Origin: Benincasa hispida
Taxonomy: Eukaryota; Streptophyta; Magnoliopsida; Cucurbitales; Cucurbitaceae
Length of the DNA stretch: 64,000 nucleotides
Assembly (NCBI RefSeq): GCF_009727055.1
Contig: NC_052354.1
Span: 44,683,777-44,747,776 of the forward strand
Direction of reading: 5' to 3'
The notes below the pieces were generated by a model, which was given only the letters and a program-made list of their open reading frames with translations, searched no databases and had not been told where the DNA came from. Shown here piece by piece: positions 22,497 through 35,500 of the stretch. Position numbers and translations under genes: made by a program. The first letter of the stretch is position 1, and each line of letters opens with the position of its first letter.

Positions 22497-25400
22497 ATGG
22501 GTGACGTGTCAGAACGTGAGAGGAAGATCCTTGTGGCCGTCGATGAAGGGGAGGAGAGCTTGTACGCGCTGTCTTGGTGTTTGAAGAATGTAATTTCTCA
22601 AAATTCCAAAGATACCCTTATCCTCCTCTACGCCCGACCACCTCGTCCCATTTATACCGCCTTGGATGGCACAGGTTCGTCAATTTAGATCCATCAACAA
22701 ACACTTTTTCTTTACCAACTTATCAAGCCAAGCTTTTGTCTTTTGTTTTTTGTTTTTTTGTTTTTTCTTAATTTTTTAGGATTTGCATATTTGTTATGTA
22801 AAATAATTTATTTTTTTACTCAAATTCTAAAATCAAAATTAATTTTTTTTTTTTAGTTTTCGAAACTTTAACTTGATTTTATATATACCTCAACAATACT
22901 TGTATCAAATAATTAAAGCGGACTAAATGGTTACTTATTTAGTTAGAATAAATTGTTGCATACTTTTATGGTTAAAAATAATTTTTTAACCATTCAAATT
23001 TGTATGAAATAAATTATTAGATGATGGATTTCAAACTTTGCATCCAACAGAAGAACGATCAGGTTGATAAGTTTTTTCTTTTTCTTTTTCTTTTTTTCTT
23101 TTTTCTTTTTTTCTTGTTATCGGTTCAGGTTGTTTTGGTAATTTTACATTTTCTTTTTGTAGGGTATTTGTTTTCTGCGGATATAATGGCCACGTTGGAT
23201 AGGTATAGTTATGACGTGGCAGAGGCCGTGGTGGAGAAGGCCAAGAGGCTATGTAAGGATCTAAACAATGTGAGTCCCTTCTTCTTTTTCCCTAATTTGT
23301 TCATGTTCAATGTCTTATTTTTAATATTATTTTTATACCAAAACTATTTAATATGTCTATAGTTTAAAATTTTAAGTGAAAATATTGTTGTGCTCAAAAT
23401 TCGACAAAAAAAAAAAAATTAGAAATACATCGAAATGAAAGATATTGTTCAATTGATATTCTTTTTCTTGAGATTTATTTTTTAAGATATTTTATGAGTT
23501 TTTTTTTTTTTTGNTTTTTTAAGATATTTTATGAGTTTTTTTTTTTTTTTGACAAATATCCATTTATATTCTAAATTGATAATTTTATCGATTTAAATTT
23601 ATTTAAATTTTGAACTTTGAAAGGTATATCAATTTAAATCCTAAATTTTTATAAGTATATCAATTTATATAATTTTTTTAATTTAGTTGAAAAATATAAT
23701 GCTGATATATTGATTTAGAAGTTTTATTAGGATTATATTTGAAACGGTGGATAGATTTCTATAAATGGCAATTTAATGAAATTAACGATTGATTCACTTA
23801 TTTATTTAAGTTTAAAGGTTAAATTGGAATAAATTCATATTTGTGTCTGTTTTTTAAACTTTATAAAAAAAAGTGTAAATGAGAAAAATGAGATTGTGAC
23901 AAACAGGTGAAAGTGGAGAGTCGAGTGGAAAGTGGAGATGCAAGGGATGTGATATGTCAAATGGTGGAGAAATTGGGTGCTGACGTGTTGGTTATGGGTA
24001 GCCATGGCTATGGTCCAATCAAAAGGTGACTATTAACACCATTCTTTTTTTCCTTTTTTTTTTTTTTTCTTCTTCATCTCAAAAGTTTGAATTTTACAAA
24101 GAAACCTTGGAATTTAGATATATTGGGTAACTATTTTCTTTTTTGTGTTTTTTTTTAAATTAAATTTATTTTTTTAATCTATTTTTTATCAATAATCAAT
24201 AATTTAAAAAATTGAGAGAATTTTCAATAATTGAAAAATAAGAAAAACTATTTACACAAAATAGTAAAATATTAATCTTATGTGATTGAGGCTGATAGAA
24301 ATCTATCCATGATAGAAACTCTTTTTAAAATAATTTGACATTTTTTTATCGGTAAAAATATATTTTTAAAAAAAGTAGTTTTTAAAATTTTTTGTTTTTA
24401 GAATTTGGCTAAGAATTCGATCATTGTATTTTTGCATTATAAGAAATATGGAAGAAATAGAATGAATTTTTAAAAACCAAAAATATGAAATGAGATGGTT
24501 ACTAAACCGAGTCTTACTAATATAAATAGTGTTTATGTCTTTTTTTTTTTTTTAAAAAAATAAAATAATTGTGTTTACAATTATCTGGTTGTTAGTTGAT
24601 AAAATCAAAACTAGATCATTGTGTGTTGAAGAATTTTAGTATACTTATAACTTTTCAATCTAAAATAACTAGAATATCTTATCTTCTTTGTAAGCCAGCT
24701 TGAGCTTGTACTGGGATAAAGGTCAGATTGATTGCAAGTTATTTTCAACCTATTTTGGTGGTTATTTAGATTTAAAAAATTAAATTTATAAATACTACTT
24801 TTAAAAAATCATTTAAATTTTAGGAACTAAAAAAAATAATTTTTCTTTTGAGTACTTAACTAAAAATTTAAGGGTTTTTTTTTTTAATCAAGGGTGTTTG
24901 ATTATGGAAGAAAATAAATATAAATTTTAAAAACAGAAAATTAAAAATAAATTATTATCAAATGGGACTGTTGTTTTTAAAAACTTGTTTTGTTTTTGAA
25001 ATTTTACGAAGAAGTCAAACATTTATTTAAGAAAGGTGAAATTCATAGAGATGATAAATTATTATCAAATCGAGCTAAAAGAAAATATTTTCAAATTTTG
25101 CATAATGTTAACAAAAGTCTACCCAAAGATTATGTGTCACACATTGGTCTATGAGATATCTTTAAAGAATTAAATTATAAGTTTTGTTCCTCAATTTATA
25201 AATCTGGATAGAACCGATCTTATTCTTAAAAGTGTCAATAATTTTTAAATTTTTTGTTGATCAAGGTGTAACAGTCCGAACCTCTCATTTTAAAATAAGA
25301 GAGTACAAAATTAATGCATCTAACTTATCTATTAGAACTAAATTTTATTTTATTTTTCTTAATATTTGAGACTCTAAATTTTAAAGTTTGTAATTGGGAT

Positions 25401-25562
25401 GCAATGGAAAATATTAAGGTTAAGCACTAAAATATGTTTTGAACTTCAAAATTTCGCAGGGCATTTATTGGGAGTGTGAGCAACCATTGTGCAAAGAGTG
25501 TGAAGTGCCCTGTTTTGATTGTAAAGAAGCCCAAAAACTCAACACCACCTTCTTCAAATTAA
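22497..25562 (+). CDS. Universal stress protein (UspA domain), four exons
   Basis: Exons by GT-AG boundaries and frame: 22,497-22,674, 23,163-23,269, 23,907-24,025 and 25,460-25,562 (TAA). Together they give 168 residues, the usual length for a single-domain plant USP. The N-terminus has RKILVAVDEGEESLYALSW (first beta strand with the nucleotide-contacting Asp). The last exons give MGSHGYGPIKR and AFIGSVSNHC, together the ATP-binding pattern G-2X-G-9X-G-S, then CPVLIVKKP. The family binds ATP/AMP in the cytosol and is induced by several stresses; the exact role of this member is unknown. An ATG at 22,497 is preferred because the frame upstream has only TTG. Intron 2 carries a small assembly flaw at an N (23,514). 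The third intron (1.4 kb) is AT-rich. Confidence 0.93.
23478..23552 (+). repeat. Short duplication around a single N in USP intron 2
   Basis: The text tttaagatattttatgag plus a T run occurs just before and again just after the N at 23,514. This is typical of an imperfect join of two overlapping contig ends in a homopolymer. Confidence 0.7.
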
Positions 25563-26560
25563 TAAATTTCTTTCCATTTCTCTCTTTTATCTTCTTTCCC
25601 CTTTCATTTTGTATAAACTTTTTTCTTTTTAATTTATAATATATGTGAAGTTTGTGTAACTATAAATTATCAGAGAAATTAAAATTATTCATTTACATAA
25701 TCATTTCAGTCGACTAGTAAATGACAATAAAAATTAATATTGATATGAGTATAATTCAACTCATATATATAATATGAACTTTCGATAAAAAAGTAAAAAA
25801 ATTAATTGTTTGAATTATGATGAATGTTTAAAATTAATTTATTACTATCAAATAGATAAGTCAAAGCGAGTATAGTTGGTTGAAATAAAAGAACAATAAT
25901 ATTAATTATATTATGGAACATAATTGAACTAAAAAATTATTAATCCCTGAATTTTGAGTCTAATTCTATTTTGGTTTCTAAATTTTCTAAATCTAGAGTT
26001 TCAATTTTGAATATCATAAATTTTCTATAAGAAATTTCAAAAATTATTTTTGGATAAAGAAAGTACAAATATGTGACCTGAAAATCCAAGGCCTTTATCA
26101 AGATAGATTTGTTGAAGAACTAATCATCAACCTCAACTTTCGTTAACAAAATCCATCATTATACTCCTCAAATGTTGCTGGGATGAACACCACAGTTCCA
26201 TTTTCAACTATCCAAATTTCATCCTTTCTCCTACTCCTCAAAATGATTAGATTTTTTTATTGTTCAAGGTCCTTGAATCTTATACTTTGTCTAAGACCAA
26301 TTTTGACTAATTTGTGACCACTAGATTTTTCACATTATTCTGAATTTGCTTGATAGCTAGTTTCTGCGGAGACCCATGGTTGTCAAATTATCTTAAAATT
26401 CCAGATCAAATAAGTTATGAGATAAAATAGAGTCTTCTTATAAGAGAGCTTATTATTTGTTATAAAAGAAAGTTTGTAACTTATAGTGGAATTCTTCGAT
26501 CCTTATCCATGATTTTTACCTTATTTTATTTAGGGGTTTTCCATAATTATTATTCTCAAA
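25563..26560. other. Intergenic, 3' flank of the USP gene
   Basis: AT-rich, no gene seen. Minus-strand text near 26,300-26,560 may be the decayed extension of the ABCF pseudogene but I cannot align it confidently. Confidence 0.5.
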
Positions 26561-26564
26561 TTAT

Positions 26565-27170
26565 TTTAGCTGCAATCTCACTCTATTCGATAGATATTCT
26601 ACTTGTATAATTTGTGGATTCATCTAACAATAAAACGTAAGGTTTAACATGGAAATTGAGGTAGATACAACTTTAGCATTTTACCCACTAAATAACTTGG
26701 CAATGAGAGTAAGATGATTGTGACTTAGCAGTCCGAATTCCACGAACAACCTCCTTTTTACTCAGATCATCTAGATTAGGATAAAGATGGACCAAGTTGA
26801 TAAAACTGTTTATTCTCTCTACTTGTGAATGTAGGATAAGGTAACATAGGAAACCACGTAAATCTATTTTGATAAAACTGTTTCTTCTCTCCACTTGTCC
26901 ACAAAAACAGTATTGTTCTGGTTCCTTATATTTTTGTGGTCAACAAAGTTCTATGAGTACCCTCCCAGTCTACAATTTCCAACTCCGACGAAGTTCACCT
27001 TTAGTCGGTACCAAATCACCTAAAAGGAGATTCAAGAAAGTAGATTTCCCTGGCCCCTACTCCATTAAGTGAGGCCAACAATGGCAACCATATAAACTCC
27101 CACATGAACATTAGAAAGCCTATAATCTTCTCTCTTTGGATAGCCAAGCCAAAGAAGACATCAGGCAACT
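26565..27170 (-). pseudogene. ABCF-type (GCN20-like) ATPase pseudogene fragment
   Basis: Minus-strand text, in shifting frames, follows the second ATP-binding cassette of plant ABCF proteins in the right order: YPKREDYRLSNVHVGV then VAIVG (about 27,070-27,150), Walker A remainder GPGKSTFLNLLLGDLVPTKG (about 27,005-27,065), HLYPNLDDLSKKEVVRGIR (about 26,740-26,800), a signature-motif relic KLFSG, VVSTSISM, and a Walker B relic LLDESTN (about 26,600-26,620). Family members are soluble ATPases linked to translation control. Stops and frameshifts are frequent and no introns are visible across the stretch, which suggests a retrocopy or an old gene fragment. A functional product is very unlikely. 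Confidence 0.75.
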
Positions 27171-27941
27171 GTAATAACCACCGTTAGATTCGTTTCACTA
27201 TTTTAAACTGTTGTCACTATTTAGCACTATTATGACAATACTCTAATCGAAACAATATCAAAGATAAGTATCAACGTCCTTGAATATTCCCAACAAGCAT
27301 AAGATCTTATCACAAATACCTTAATTGGCAAGTACTTTAAAAATGATATAATGTTTTTCCCTCTTTATTCTGTAGCAGGTTATATTCCTTTGAAACTCAC
27401 CATTAATTTCAAGGTCCACTATTTATGGATCAATACTGATACTGCATATAGATTTCTGAGCTCCACAAACCACAAATAGTAAAAGTTTGTCCTTCAAATC
27501 ATCTATTAAATTCCGCTGTTTAAAGTCGTGGCAAAGGTTGTTTTGTTAGGTGCTCAAGAAAATGCTTTTAGATGGCCAAAAAGTGCTTTAAACTACAAAT
27601 CATATAATAATCAAAGTCCAAAGAGATAATGAGAGAAGTTAAAAATTAGGGATCCAAACAAGAGAATATAATATTTTTGCAAGAGAACTCAATTTAAAAT
27701 CCAGCACAAGACCCCACATCGATTCATAAAATTGTCCTATTTTTTTCTTATCTCTTTTCCTAATGGCGGCTGAAATAAAAACTGAAATTATAAGCAAATC
27801 AGTCATTCATTTCATGCATGAAAGCAAATCAAGAAGACTGTTTCTTTTCTGCAAGGGATAATTCTACACCTAGAAAAACAAAAACAAAAAACAAAAGGGG
27901 GACAGGGAAAATTTCTTCAAGCGAACTCCACCTCTTCTCCC
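27171..27941. other. Intergenic, 3' flank of calreticulin
   Basis: No gene seen. The part next to 27,942 should hold the calreticulin 3' UTR (minus strand). Confidence 0.5.
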
Positions 27942-30900
27942 TTACAGTTCATCCTGAACGCAATAAAATCATCAATTGTAAGGTCAGAACGCATAAATTC
28001 GGATTGTAAATTATTCAATAGGAAATAAAGAAGGGGAAAAAACCCTACATGTTTGTCGTCATCCTTGTCCTCACCATCATCGTCCTTTTTGTCCAAATCT
28101 GCCTCTACGTCAGAGTCATCTGCATCCTCTGATTTGTCTTCGTCTTCATCCTCGACCTAGTAGAAAGAAAGCATACATCATCAAAATTATATCACAGAGG
28201 AAATCATCTTCAAAGTTGTAGTTTTCAAGATGGGAAGATTCTCTTTATGATTACTTACATCTGATTCAGCTGGATCGTTCTTGGCTTCCTAGTGAATGAA
28301 ACAAAATCAACAGTTAAATGGACATTCCAAAAGAACTTCTCGAAAAGGATTTATATTAAAGAATTCCAATTCAGGACAGAATGTTTTAAGTTAAATAGTT
28401 AGAAACAAAAAAGTTACCTCCTCTTCTCTTTTCTTCTCTGCCACCTCAAACGCAGCTTTCTCCACCTTAAAAGATACATGAAATTCAATCAAAATCAAGT
28501 AGATAAAATACGGGGAAAGAAAGGCAACTGCAAGAAAGTTTAAAATGTACCTCCTTGTGCTTGCCCCATGTTTCTTCGGCAACCTTCTTGGCGTATTCTG
28601 GATCGTCAGTAATCAAGACATTGTCGAACAAGGTGCCAGATTTCACCTGATTTCCAATCATTTGGACCATTAATGTATTATGAAGGCATAAACAAGATAT
28701 ATAAACAGAAATGTTTGTGAAGAAAAATGAGGGAAGTTGTACCTGCCACAACTCAATACCAACATATTTCAAGTTGGGGTAAACATAGAGCTCGGGGTCA
28801 TCCTTAAAGTCTGCAAAGAGATCAAGATAATCAGCAACAAAGTTATTAAACAGAATAATGATTGTCAAAATACAGCTGAGATTTAATAACATCAATTGAA
28901 ACCAACCTGGGTTGTCAATCAATGGTGCCTTCCATTTTCCCTTGTAGTTAGGGTTCTTAATTTTCTGAAAAAAACAAAGATAATATTTAAAATCTTCCAA
29001 CAGAAAATAGAAAGCTAGCATCAAGCAAAAACAACATAAACCAACCTTAGGCTCCCATGGGCCTTTGTATTCGGGATTGGGAATGGTTGGGGCCACCCAT
29101 TCACCATCTTCCTCATCATCCCAGTCTTGGGGCTGAAACAGGTAGCTTGGCTCATTAATAACAGAGATTATCCTTAAAGAGATGGCTAAAAGGGAAATTT
29201 TCAATAGCTACCTTAGTGGCATCAGGATCCGTTATCTCTTTAGGGATGTCATCATACCCCTGTTACACAAAACAAGTGAATTTCAGAATACATATACTCA
29301 AGATATATGTTACAAATTTCGCTACCAGGCAGGATCTAGATAACTAGGGCATCATTACCTCTGGCTTCTTATCTTCTGGATCAGGAATGTACTCTTTGTC
29401 ATCCCAATCCTCAGGCTGCAAGTAATCATACATAAAGACATCAATAAAAATCCACAATGTCAAACGTCAATGTAAAATGGCTTCCTCATTACTGTGCTCA
29501 TTGAGTCCTTACCTTCTTGGCTTCGGGATCCTTGATCTTCTTTGGAGGGAGGAGGCTCCAATCACTGTACAAACTACCTGTTTGCTTCTCTACATTGTCG
29601 ATGAGGATGCTGTAAGTTGCATCAGGACGAATGACAAAGGTGTAAACATGAGTGAGTTGGTCAGTCTCACAGGGAACTTCCTTCTTGATCAAGTGATTAG
29701 TGTTGTTATAGTTGAGAATAGCATGCACTTTCTTGGTACTGTAGCCACAGATATCTGGGCCAAACATGATGCTGCAGGGAATAAATAACACATAATCATA
29801 AAGAAAGTTGTACATTATTTATAATACATAATAAAAAATAAATGAATTAAAATCGACACTTCTCTGAGTTCAGTATTAACCTGTAAGGAGTTTCACCACC
29901 GAATTTCTTCTGATCAACCTCACCACTAAGTAACTTCATGTATCCACCTCCACAATCAAGCTTCTGTTCGTGCTTGACGGAAAATTGGAAAACAAGAATG
30001 TTATCTTTGTTGCTGAATTCAGGGAACTCGGCTGAAATAGCATAGAATCTGTAATCTTCGCTAGTTTGGATACCTATGACATCCAAAGAAAAGAGCAATT
30101 AAATATTCGAAACCATTCAAACATAGGTATGCACCCCACTAGTACATACGGGAAGTCTCAATAATAAGGAAAATTAAAACTAATGTTAAACAATTGACTC
30201 AATAAGAGCTTTACCTTTGTCATTAGCATCTCCGTGCCATTTTCCAGAGGTGTAGTTCCATTCTCCCGCTAAACTTTCGTCTCTTTTCCAGTCGGATTTA
30301 ACCCACCTCTTCTCCCATCCATCTTCAATATTACCAACACAGTCAGAATTCGAAATCAAACCAAACCAAATAGCAACTGCTGATAAATCGATATGGATAC
30401 AACGGAAGACATTTGAGACAACAAGTTCAACATAAGTTTCATATTCTAAAACCTCTGGAAATGTATCAGAGAGTGACGATCAAAACAAATTTCATCGATT
30501 AAATACCATAACAACAGTTGGCGTCTAGTCGACCCAAGGAAACAACAATATCCTAACAACATCCAGCACCAAAATTTCTCTTAAGATCATTTCGAAAGGT
30601 AAATCATTACAATGCATCACAATTCAGTATATCAAAAGCCTTAATCAAAGAGCACCAAAATTATCAACATACATCAGATTAAAAAAAATCAAAGCATTTC
30701 GTGATTCTAAAACGATGAAACACAAATAAACGAAACGGATCTATGCTGAACAGTCTACATTGTAACCTGAACATCAATTTTTCACACAAACACATTTAGA
30801 TCAGTAACAGATCGAACAAAGCAACCGATCCAACGCAATAAAACAAATTCAACTTGAACAGTCTAAACACACATTCTATATTCATTAACGTATGAAAATG

Positions 30901-31077
30901 CACGCAAATTAATGAACCAAAAACAATGGATCTGGAAATTATACAAAACAAAGCGGAGTAAGAGAACGATATCATACCATCAAAACGCTCCTCGAAAAAC
31001 ACCTTAGCCGAAGCGATAGCAACGAGAGATAGAAGGATCAAGGAAAGTAAATTAGGATTTCGAACCCTAAACGCCAT
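27942..31077 (-). CDS. Calreticulin, acidic-tail HDEL type (CRT1/2 class), 14 coding exons
   Basis: Exons, all GT-AG and in frame: 30,978-31,077; 30,215-30,322; 29,881-30,073; 29,513-29,771; 29,359-29,415; 29,212-29,259; 29,046-29,132; 28,907-28,964; 28,743-28,810; 28,551-28,646; 28,418-28,465; 28,259-28,288; 28,049-28,156; 27,942-27,953. Product 423 residues. Residues 1-24 are a signal peptide. The N-domain has [16 protein letters not shown] and [19 protein letters not shown] signatures and an N-glycosylation site NYT (N56). The P-domain (about 210-303) has three IxDPxxxKPxxxDD and two NPxYKGxW repeats. The C-domain is Asp/Glu/Lys-rich and ends HDEL. It is a lumenal ER lectin chaperone and high-capacity calcium store. 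The acidic tail argues against the basic-tailed CRT3 class. The promoter carries UPRE and ERSE elements. Confidence 0.97.
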
Positions 31078-31177
31078 GGCTTCAAGCTTTACAAAGCTTC
31101 TCTGCGAGAGAGAGAGAGTTAGGAAAGGAGAAACGAACTGGCGAAGTTGGGGGAACGAAACGAGAAGCACTGGGGAC

Positions 31178-31183
31178 TATATA
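31178..31183 (-). promoter_or_regulatory. TATA box of calreticulin
   Basis: TATATA about 100 bases upstream of the calreticulin ATG. Confidence 0.6.
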
Positions 31184-31245
31184 GGGAGTCGACGTCATAA
31201 ATTTCACAATGGATCTTGAAAATTAATTAAAAAGAAAATATATTC

Positions 31246-31253
31246 TGACGTGG
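31246..31253. promoter_or_regulatory. UPRE-like element
   Basis: TGACGTGG matches the unfolded-protein-response element consensus TGACGTG(G/A), bound in plants by bZIP60/bZIP28-type factors. It sits about 170 bases upstream of the calreticulin ATG. Confidence 0.65.
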
Positions 31254-31296
31254 ACATATTAGCCAATAGAAAGATACCAACTAGACGCTTGTGATA

Positions 31297-31315
31297 CGTG
31301 GCGTTTTTTTATTGG
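31297..31315 (-). promoter_or_regulatory. ERSE-I, perfect match
   Basis: Plus strand CGTGG, nine bases, ATTGG; on the gene strand this is CCAAT-N9-CCACG, the exact ER stress response element I. It sits about 220 bases upstream of the ATG. Confidence 0.8.
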
Positions 31316-31353
31316 TGACTACACGAATTGTTAGGGGTTTTTATTGGACGTTA

Positions 31354-31428
31354 CACGTGTGTAGAGTTGGAATTGATTTCATTGGACTGATCTATATGAC
31401 TTGGTAAAGGGTTGAAGATTGACACGTG
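31354..31428. promoter_or_regulatory. Two G-box cores (CACGTG)
   Basis: CACGTG at 31,354-31,359 and 31,423-31,428, in ttACACGTGtg and gaCACGTGga contexts, candidate bZIP/bHLH sites of the calreticulin promoter. Confidence 0.5.
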
Positions 31429-32446
31429 GAGATATTTTAGTGGGTATTTTTAAAAAGAAATGTGTAGTGGTGTTGCACTGGATTTCTGCTCGGGATTTTC
31501 CACATTTGAAATTTGTAATTTTTCTTCGATGGAATTATCCAGAGGACAAAATGAATGCCGCTTGAATAATTTAATGTATGAGTAGGTTGTTTAATTAATT
31601 TTAAGAAAGAGATAAACGTATAAATTATGATGCCGATTTTTTCTTTTTTCTAATTTTAAAATTATATTGAGGGCAAATACCGTTGTAGTTCCAAGTTTTT
31701 TGTTTCTGTTTGTTCTCTCAACATCCAAATCTTCTAGTCATGTTTTGATTCGTGATCAAAAATTTATTTTTAAAAATAAAGAATTCAATCGAAAACAAAA
31801 ATGAATTATTCTATTAAACAATATCTGAAAACACGATTATTTCAATTTAAAATTTTGAAATTTGAATTCAAAATTTAAAATTTGTTTTTGGGTCTGAATT
31901 TGAAAATGTAAGAGAAGATTAATTTATATTTAGTAAAATTCGTTATTTTGGATTATAAAAAGCTAATTTAGTATAGCCTTTTGTTATTGTAATGAATTTT
32001 TATTGATAATAAGGGAAAGAAAATAGCAGAGAATGATTACATAATGCAGAAAAATGATAAAATGTACAAAGAGAATAAAGAAATTTTTTATGAGAAAATA
32101 ATATAAATAATTTCTATTAAGATAAAGTAAAAAATAAACCGTTTACTAAAAAAGGAATATCCTACAAATTTGTAGGGTCAATATTGATAAGATGTTGAAA
32201 TTAGTGGTATATTCATTTTTCGTAAGATGTTTTACAATAATAATAAAAGCTTTTCACTAAAAATTGATAAGATATACAAATTTTAGAATTAGGAGCCGAC
32301 TTTTCGACTTTGAGGACATAATATTCAATTTGTAATTTTTGTAGTTTGACATAAATTGCTTTTCAAGACGTGTATTATGTGTTCATAATTTTTAAAAACA
32401 AATGTTGAAAACAAAAAAAACGACAATTTATTATTTTTGAAAATTG

Positions 32447-32695
32447 GCTATTTTAAGGGTTGTTCTCAAAAACCATTTTTGAAAATAAGTATATCAAACA
32501 CATTTTAATTGTTTTCCTCATATTTTTTGTTTCTGAAACAAGAAAATAAAATTTTATTGTTTTTTAAAATGGGTTATTTTAAGGGTTGTTCTCAAAATCG
32601 TTTTTTTAAAATAAGTATGTCAAACATATTTTAATTATTTTTTTTGTATTTTTTATTTTTCAAAACATAAAAACGAAAATGAATCGTGAACCAAA
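32447..32695 (+). repeat. Tandem duplication, period about 125 bp
   Basis: ggctattttaagggttgttc (32,447) recurs as gggttattttaagggttgttc (about 32,570). Both are followed by ataagtat(a/g)tcaaaca and a T-rich tail. Confidence 0.75.
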
Positions 32696-33819
32696 CGGGA
32701 CCTATATATTTACTATTATATTTTAAGTTTAAGTTTCTATTTGATCCAATGCTAGCTTTTAATCCATGTTGTTAGCTCTTAATTAATAAATTTAAATCAT
32801 TATGGTGTGATTTTTAAAAATTAATCTTAATAATGATAAAAAAAATTTTAAAAATTAATTTAAATTATTTTAAATTAATGAATGAAAAATTAACATAAAG
32901 AACTCAAAGTAGGATTTAGTAAAAATTCAAGAGTAAAAATGTTAACTCTCAAAGTATATGGATCAAGTGAAAATTAGATATAAATACAACCATTTGAAAT
33001 TGATTGACCAAATAAAAGCTAAACTCAAATTTCAAAGTAAAGTTGTAATATTTCAAACATATGGACCAAATAAAAATAACCCAAAGACAACAAATATTTT
33101 CACTCAGAGACCATTTGGTTTAAGGCTTTATAGATATCTGGAAATAAATGATATTTGGGAATAGAATACCTAAGGAATAGGATGTTTGGAATCAAATATG
33201 ACCGTGTGTTTGGTTGTGTATGATAAATGATATCATAATTTTATGAACAAAAATTATGTTTGTATTTAATTTATGAAATTAAGCATAAAAATCTTATATA
33301 TTTTTAATAGATTAATTACTAAATAATAAATATCATTCAATATATTGATAAATTTAATTAATTAAGAATTAATAGTAATTGTGATTATAAATATTTAAAA
33401 ATTGAGTAATTTATAATTAAAATTAACCAATTAATATATTTAAGGAACACTATATTAATTATAATCTAATACTTAATAACTTTTATAATTAATTAAATTT
33501 AATAATCTTGAATTTAATTAAATAATATAAGAAAATATATTTTAATAAACAATATATTATATAAAAAGTGAAACATGAAATAAAAATATGATATATTAAT
33601 AGAGAATACTTTAAAAAAAGTTTTACAAATATGATATGTTAATAATAAATGAAGTAATACAAACTAATTACAATAAATAATTAACTGATTATAAATAATC
33701 AATAGGGAATTTTTTATAAATAGAAAAATCTAAAAATATTTACGCTTTATATTTTTGAAACTTTTTGCTAGGAAGTATAAACATTTTTAAATATGTTCAT
33801 AAAAGGGATTAAATTAAAA

Positions 33820-34840
33820 TTAGTCTTTAAAAACAATTTATTAATTATTAAAAAATAAAATAATAAATTATTATTAAAAATGAATTTATGTACCAACTAA
33901 ATTTAACTAATTTAGTTTACTAAATATATTTAAGATATTGTTAGTTAGTTAATTAATTAATTATTGATGTAAAAAAAGTAATTGCATTCCTTTAAAAAAA
34001 ATTGATTGTAAAAGTAAGTTAAGTAAATATTTTAATAGATTATTGTTGATTTATTGAAACAAATATTTATATTAATTTTGTTAAATTGATATCAATTAAT
34101 TAATTATATTTCAAATAAAATTATATATAAAATGAAATAATAGATGGAGAGGGGAAAAGAAAAAACCCACAGATGATAGAAAATCCTATGAAAAATAAGG
34201 GTTAACATTCAAATCAAAAGACCGCTTATATTTATTTGTTAAAACATATCTTCAATTTTCTAATATTATTTTTTAGAAAGATTTTTTAAAAGATTTTTGT
34301 GTGTATTATTTAAAAATGTTAAAATAATTAATAAATTATTTTTTTAATAAATGAACTTATGTACTAACTCCATCTAGATTGTTAGCTAAATAATTTATTA
34401 TTGATCTAAAAAAGGTAATTGTATTCATTTAATAAATTTTTATTGTAAAAATAAGTTAAGTAAATATTTTAATAGATTATTGTTGACTTATTGAAATATA
34501 TTTTTATATTATTTTTTTAATTAGCATTAATTAATTAATTATATTCTAAATGAAATTATATATAAAATGAAATAACATATGGAGAGGGGAAGAAAGAAAA
34601 TCCACAGCAAATAGAAAACCCTTGTGTATGGAAATAAGGATGAATAGCTTATTTCCAATTGAAAACTTTGAAACAAGATAAAGGATCCAAAATTTTGAAA
34701 CAATTATTGATTTGGATGTGCAGAAACACTCCAACCAAACAATCCCATATATTTATTTGTTAAAATATTTCTTTAATTTTTTTTGGGAAGATTTAAAAAA
34801 AAAAAATTGTGTGTATTCTTTTAAAATTTTGACTAAAATT
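33820..34840 (+). repeat. Diverged direct repeat, period about 440-520 bp
   Basis: aagtaaatattttaatagat occurs at 34,021 and 34,459, atataaaatgaaataa and gatggagagggg / tatggagagggg near 34,125 and 34,560, and tatatttatttgttaaaa at 34,228 and 34,748. The second unit carries about 80 extra bases. Confidence 0.65.
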
Positions 34841-35204
34841 TAAAAAATATTTTTGAGAAATGAAAAACTAAACCAAGAAGAAATAGTTGTGAATTCAAAT
34901 GGGAAGGTATATATATTTATATATTTCAATTTTTAATTCGATTAAATTTTCAAACGTATTAACAACTATTGGTTTGGCACGATAGGTAGATTTTAAAAAA
35001 ACTAATTAAAGAAAGTTTTTCAAACTTAAAATTTGGAAAAGATTGCAAATCTAAAACTAATTCATAAACTGAGATATCAGATTTGAGTTTGTTATTAAAA
35101 AAAATGAAATCAAAATAACCCACAAATGCAGTTAAATATTACATGTAGAGAAAATAAGTGGTTTCAAAATAATTATGTCAATTAAGAAAATAAAGCAAAA
35201 CTAC

Positions 35205-35500
35205 TCAACTAACCTAAAATTTGCACGGTGGTAAATATCAGATTCTCAAACTTATACAGGATTAAAATTGGACCATCAAACTTATAATAATTATAGAAAT
35301 TCAACCCCAGATGATAAAAAATTGAAGCCAATTTGTCATAATTTCTATAATTATATAAATTTAAAGGTCCAATTTTAAGTATAAATTTCAAATCTTGATT
35401 TTTGTAATTAAAAATTTGAGTTTATAATTACAGTTACTATCATACTTTTTAGCGGTGGTTGTTACAATTTGTCAAAAATAATTAGGTAGAAAGAAAGAAA
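35205..35500. mobile_element. Foldback MITE-like element (copy 1)
   Basis: The arms carry ctcaaacttatacaggattaaaattggaccatcaaa and, reversed, tttaaaggtccaattttaagtat, with ends close to ggtggt...caaattg. It is related to the better preserved element at 60,020-60,325. Confidence 0.55.

Noticed and set aside
22240..22584. 114-codon plus-strand ORF upstream of the stress-protein start
   Set aside because: It runs across the leader in another frame than the conserved USP exon and matches nothing recognisable.
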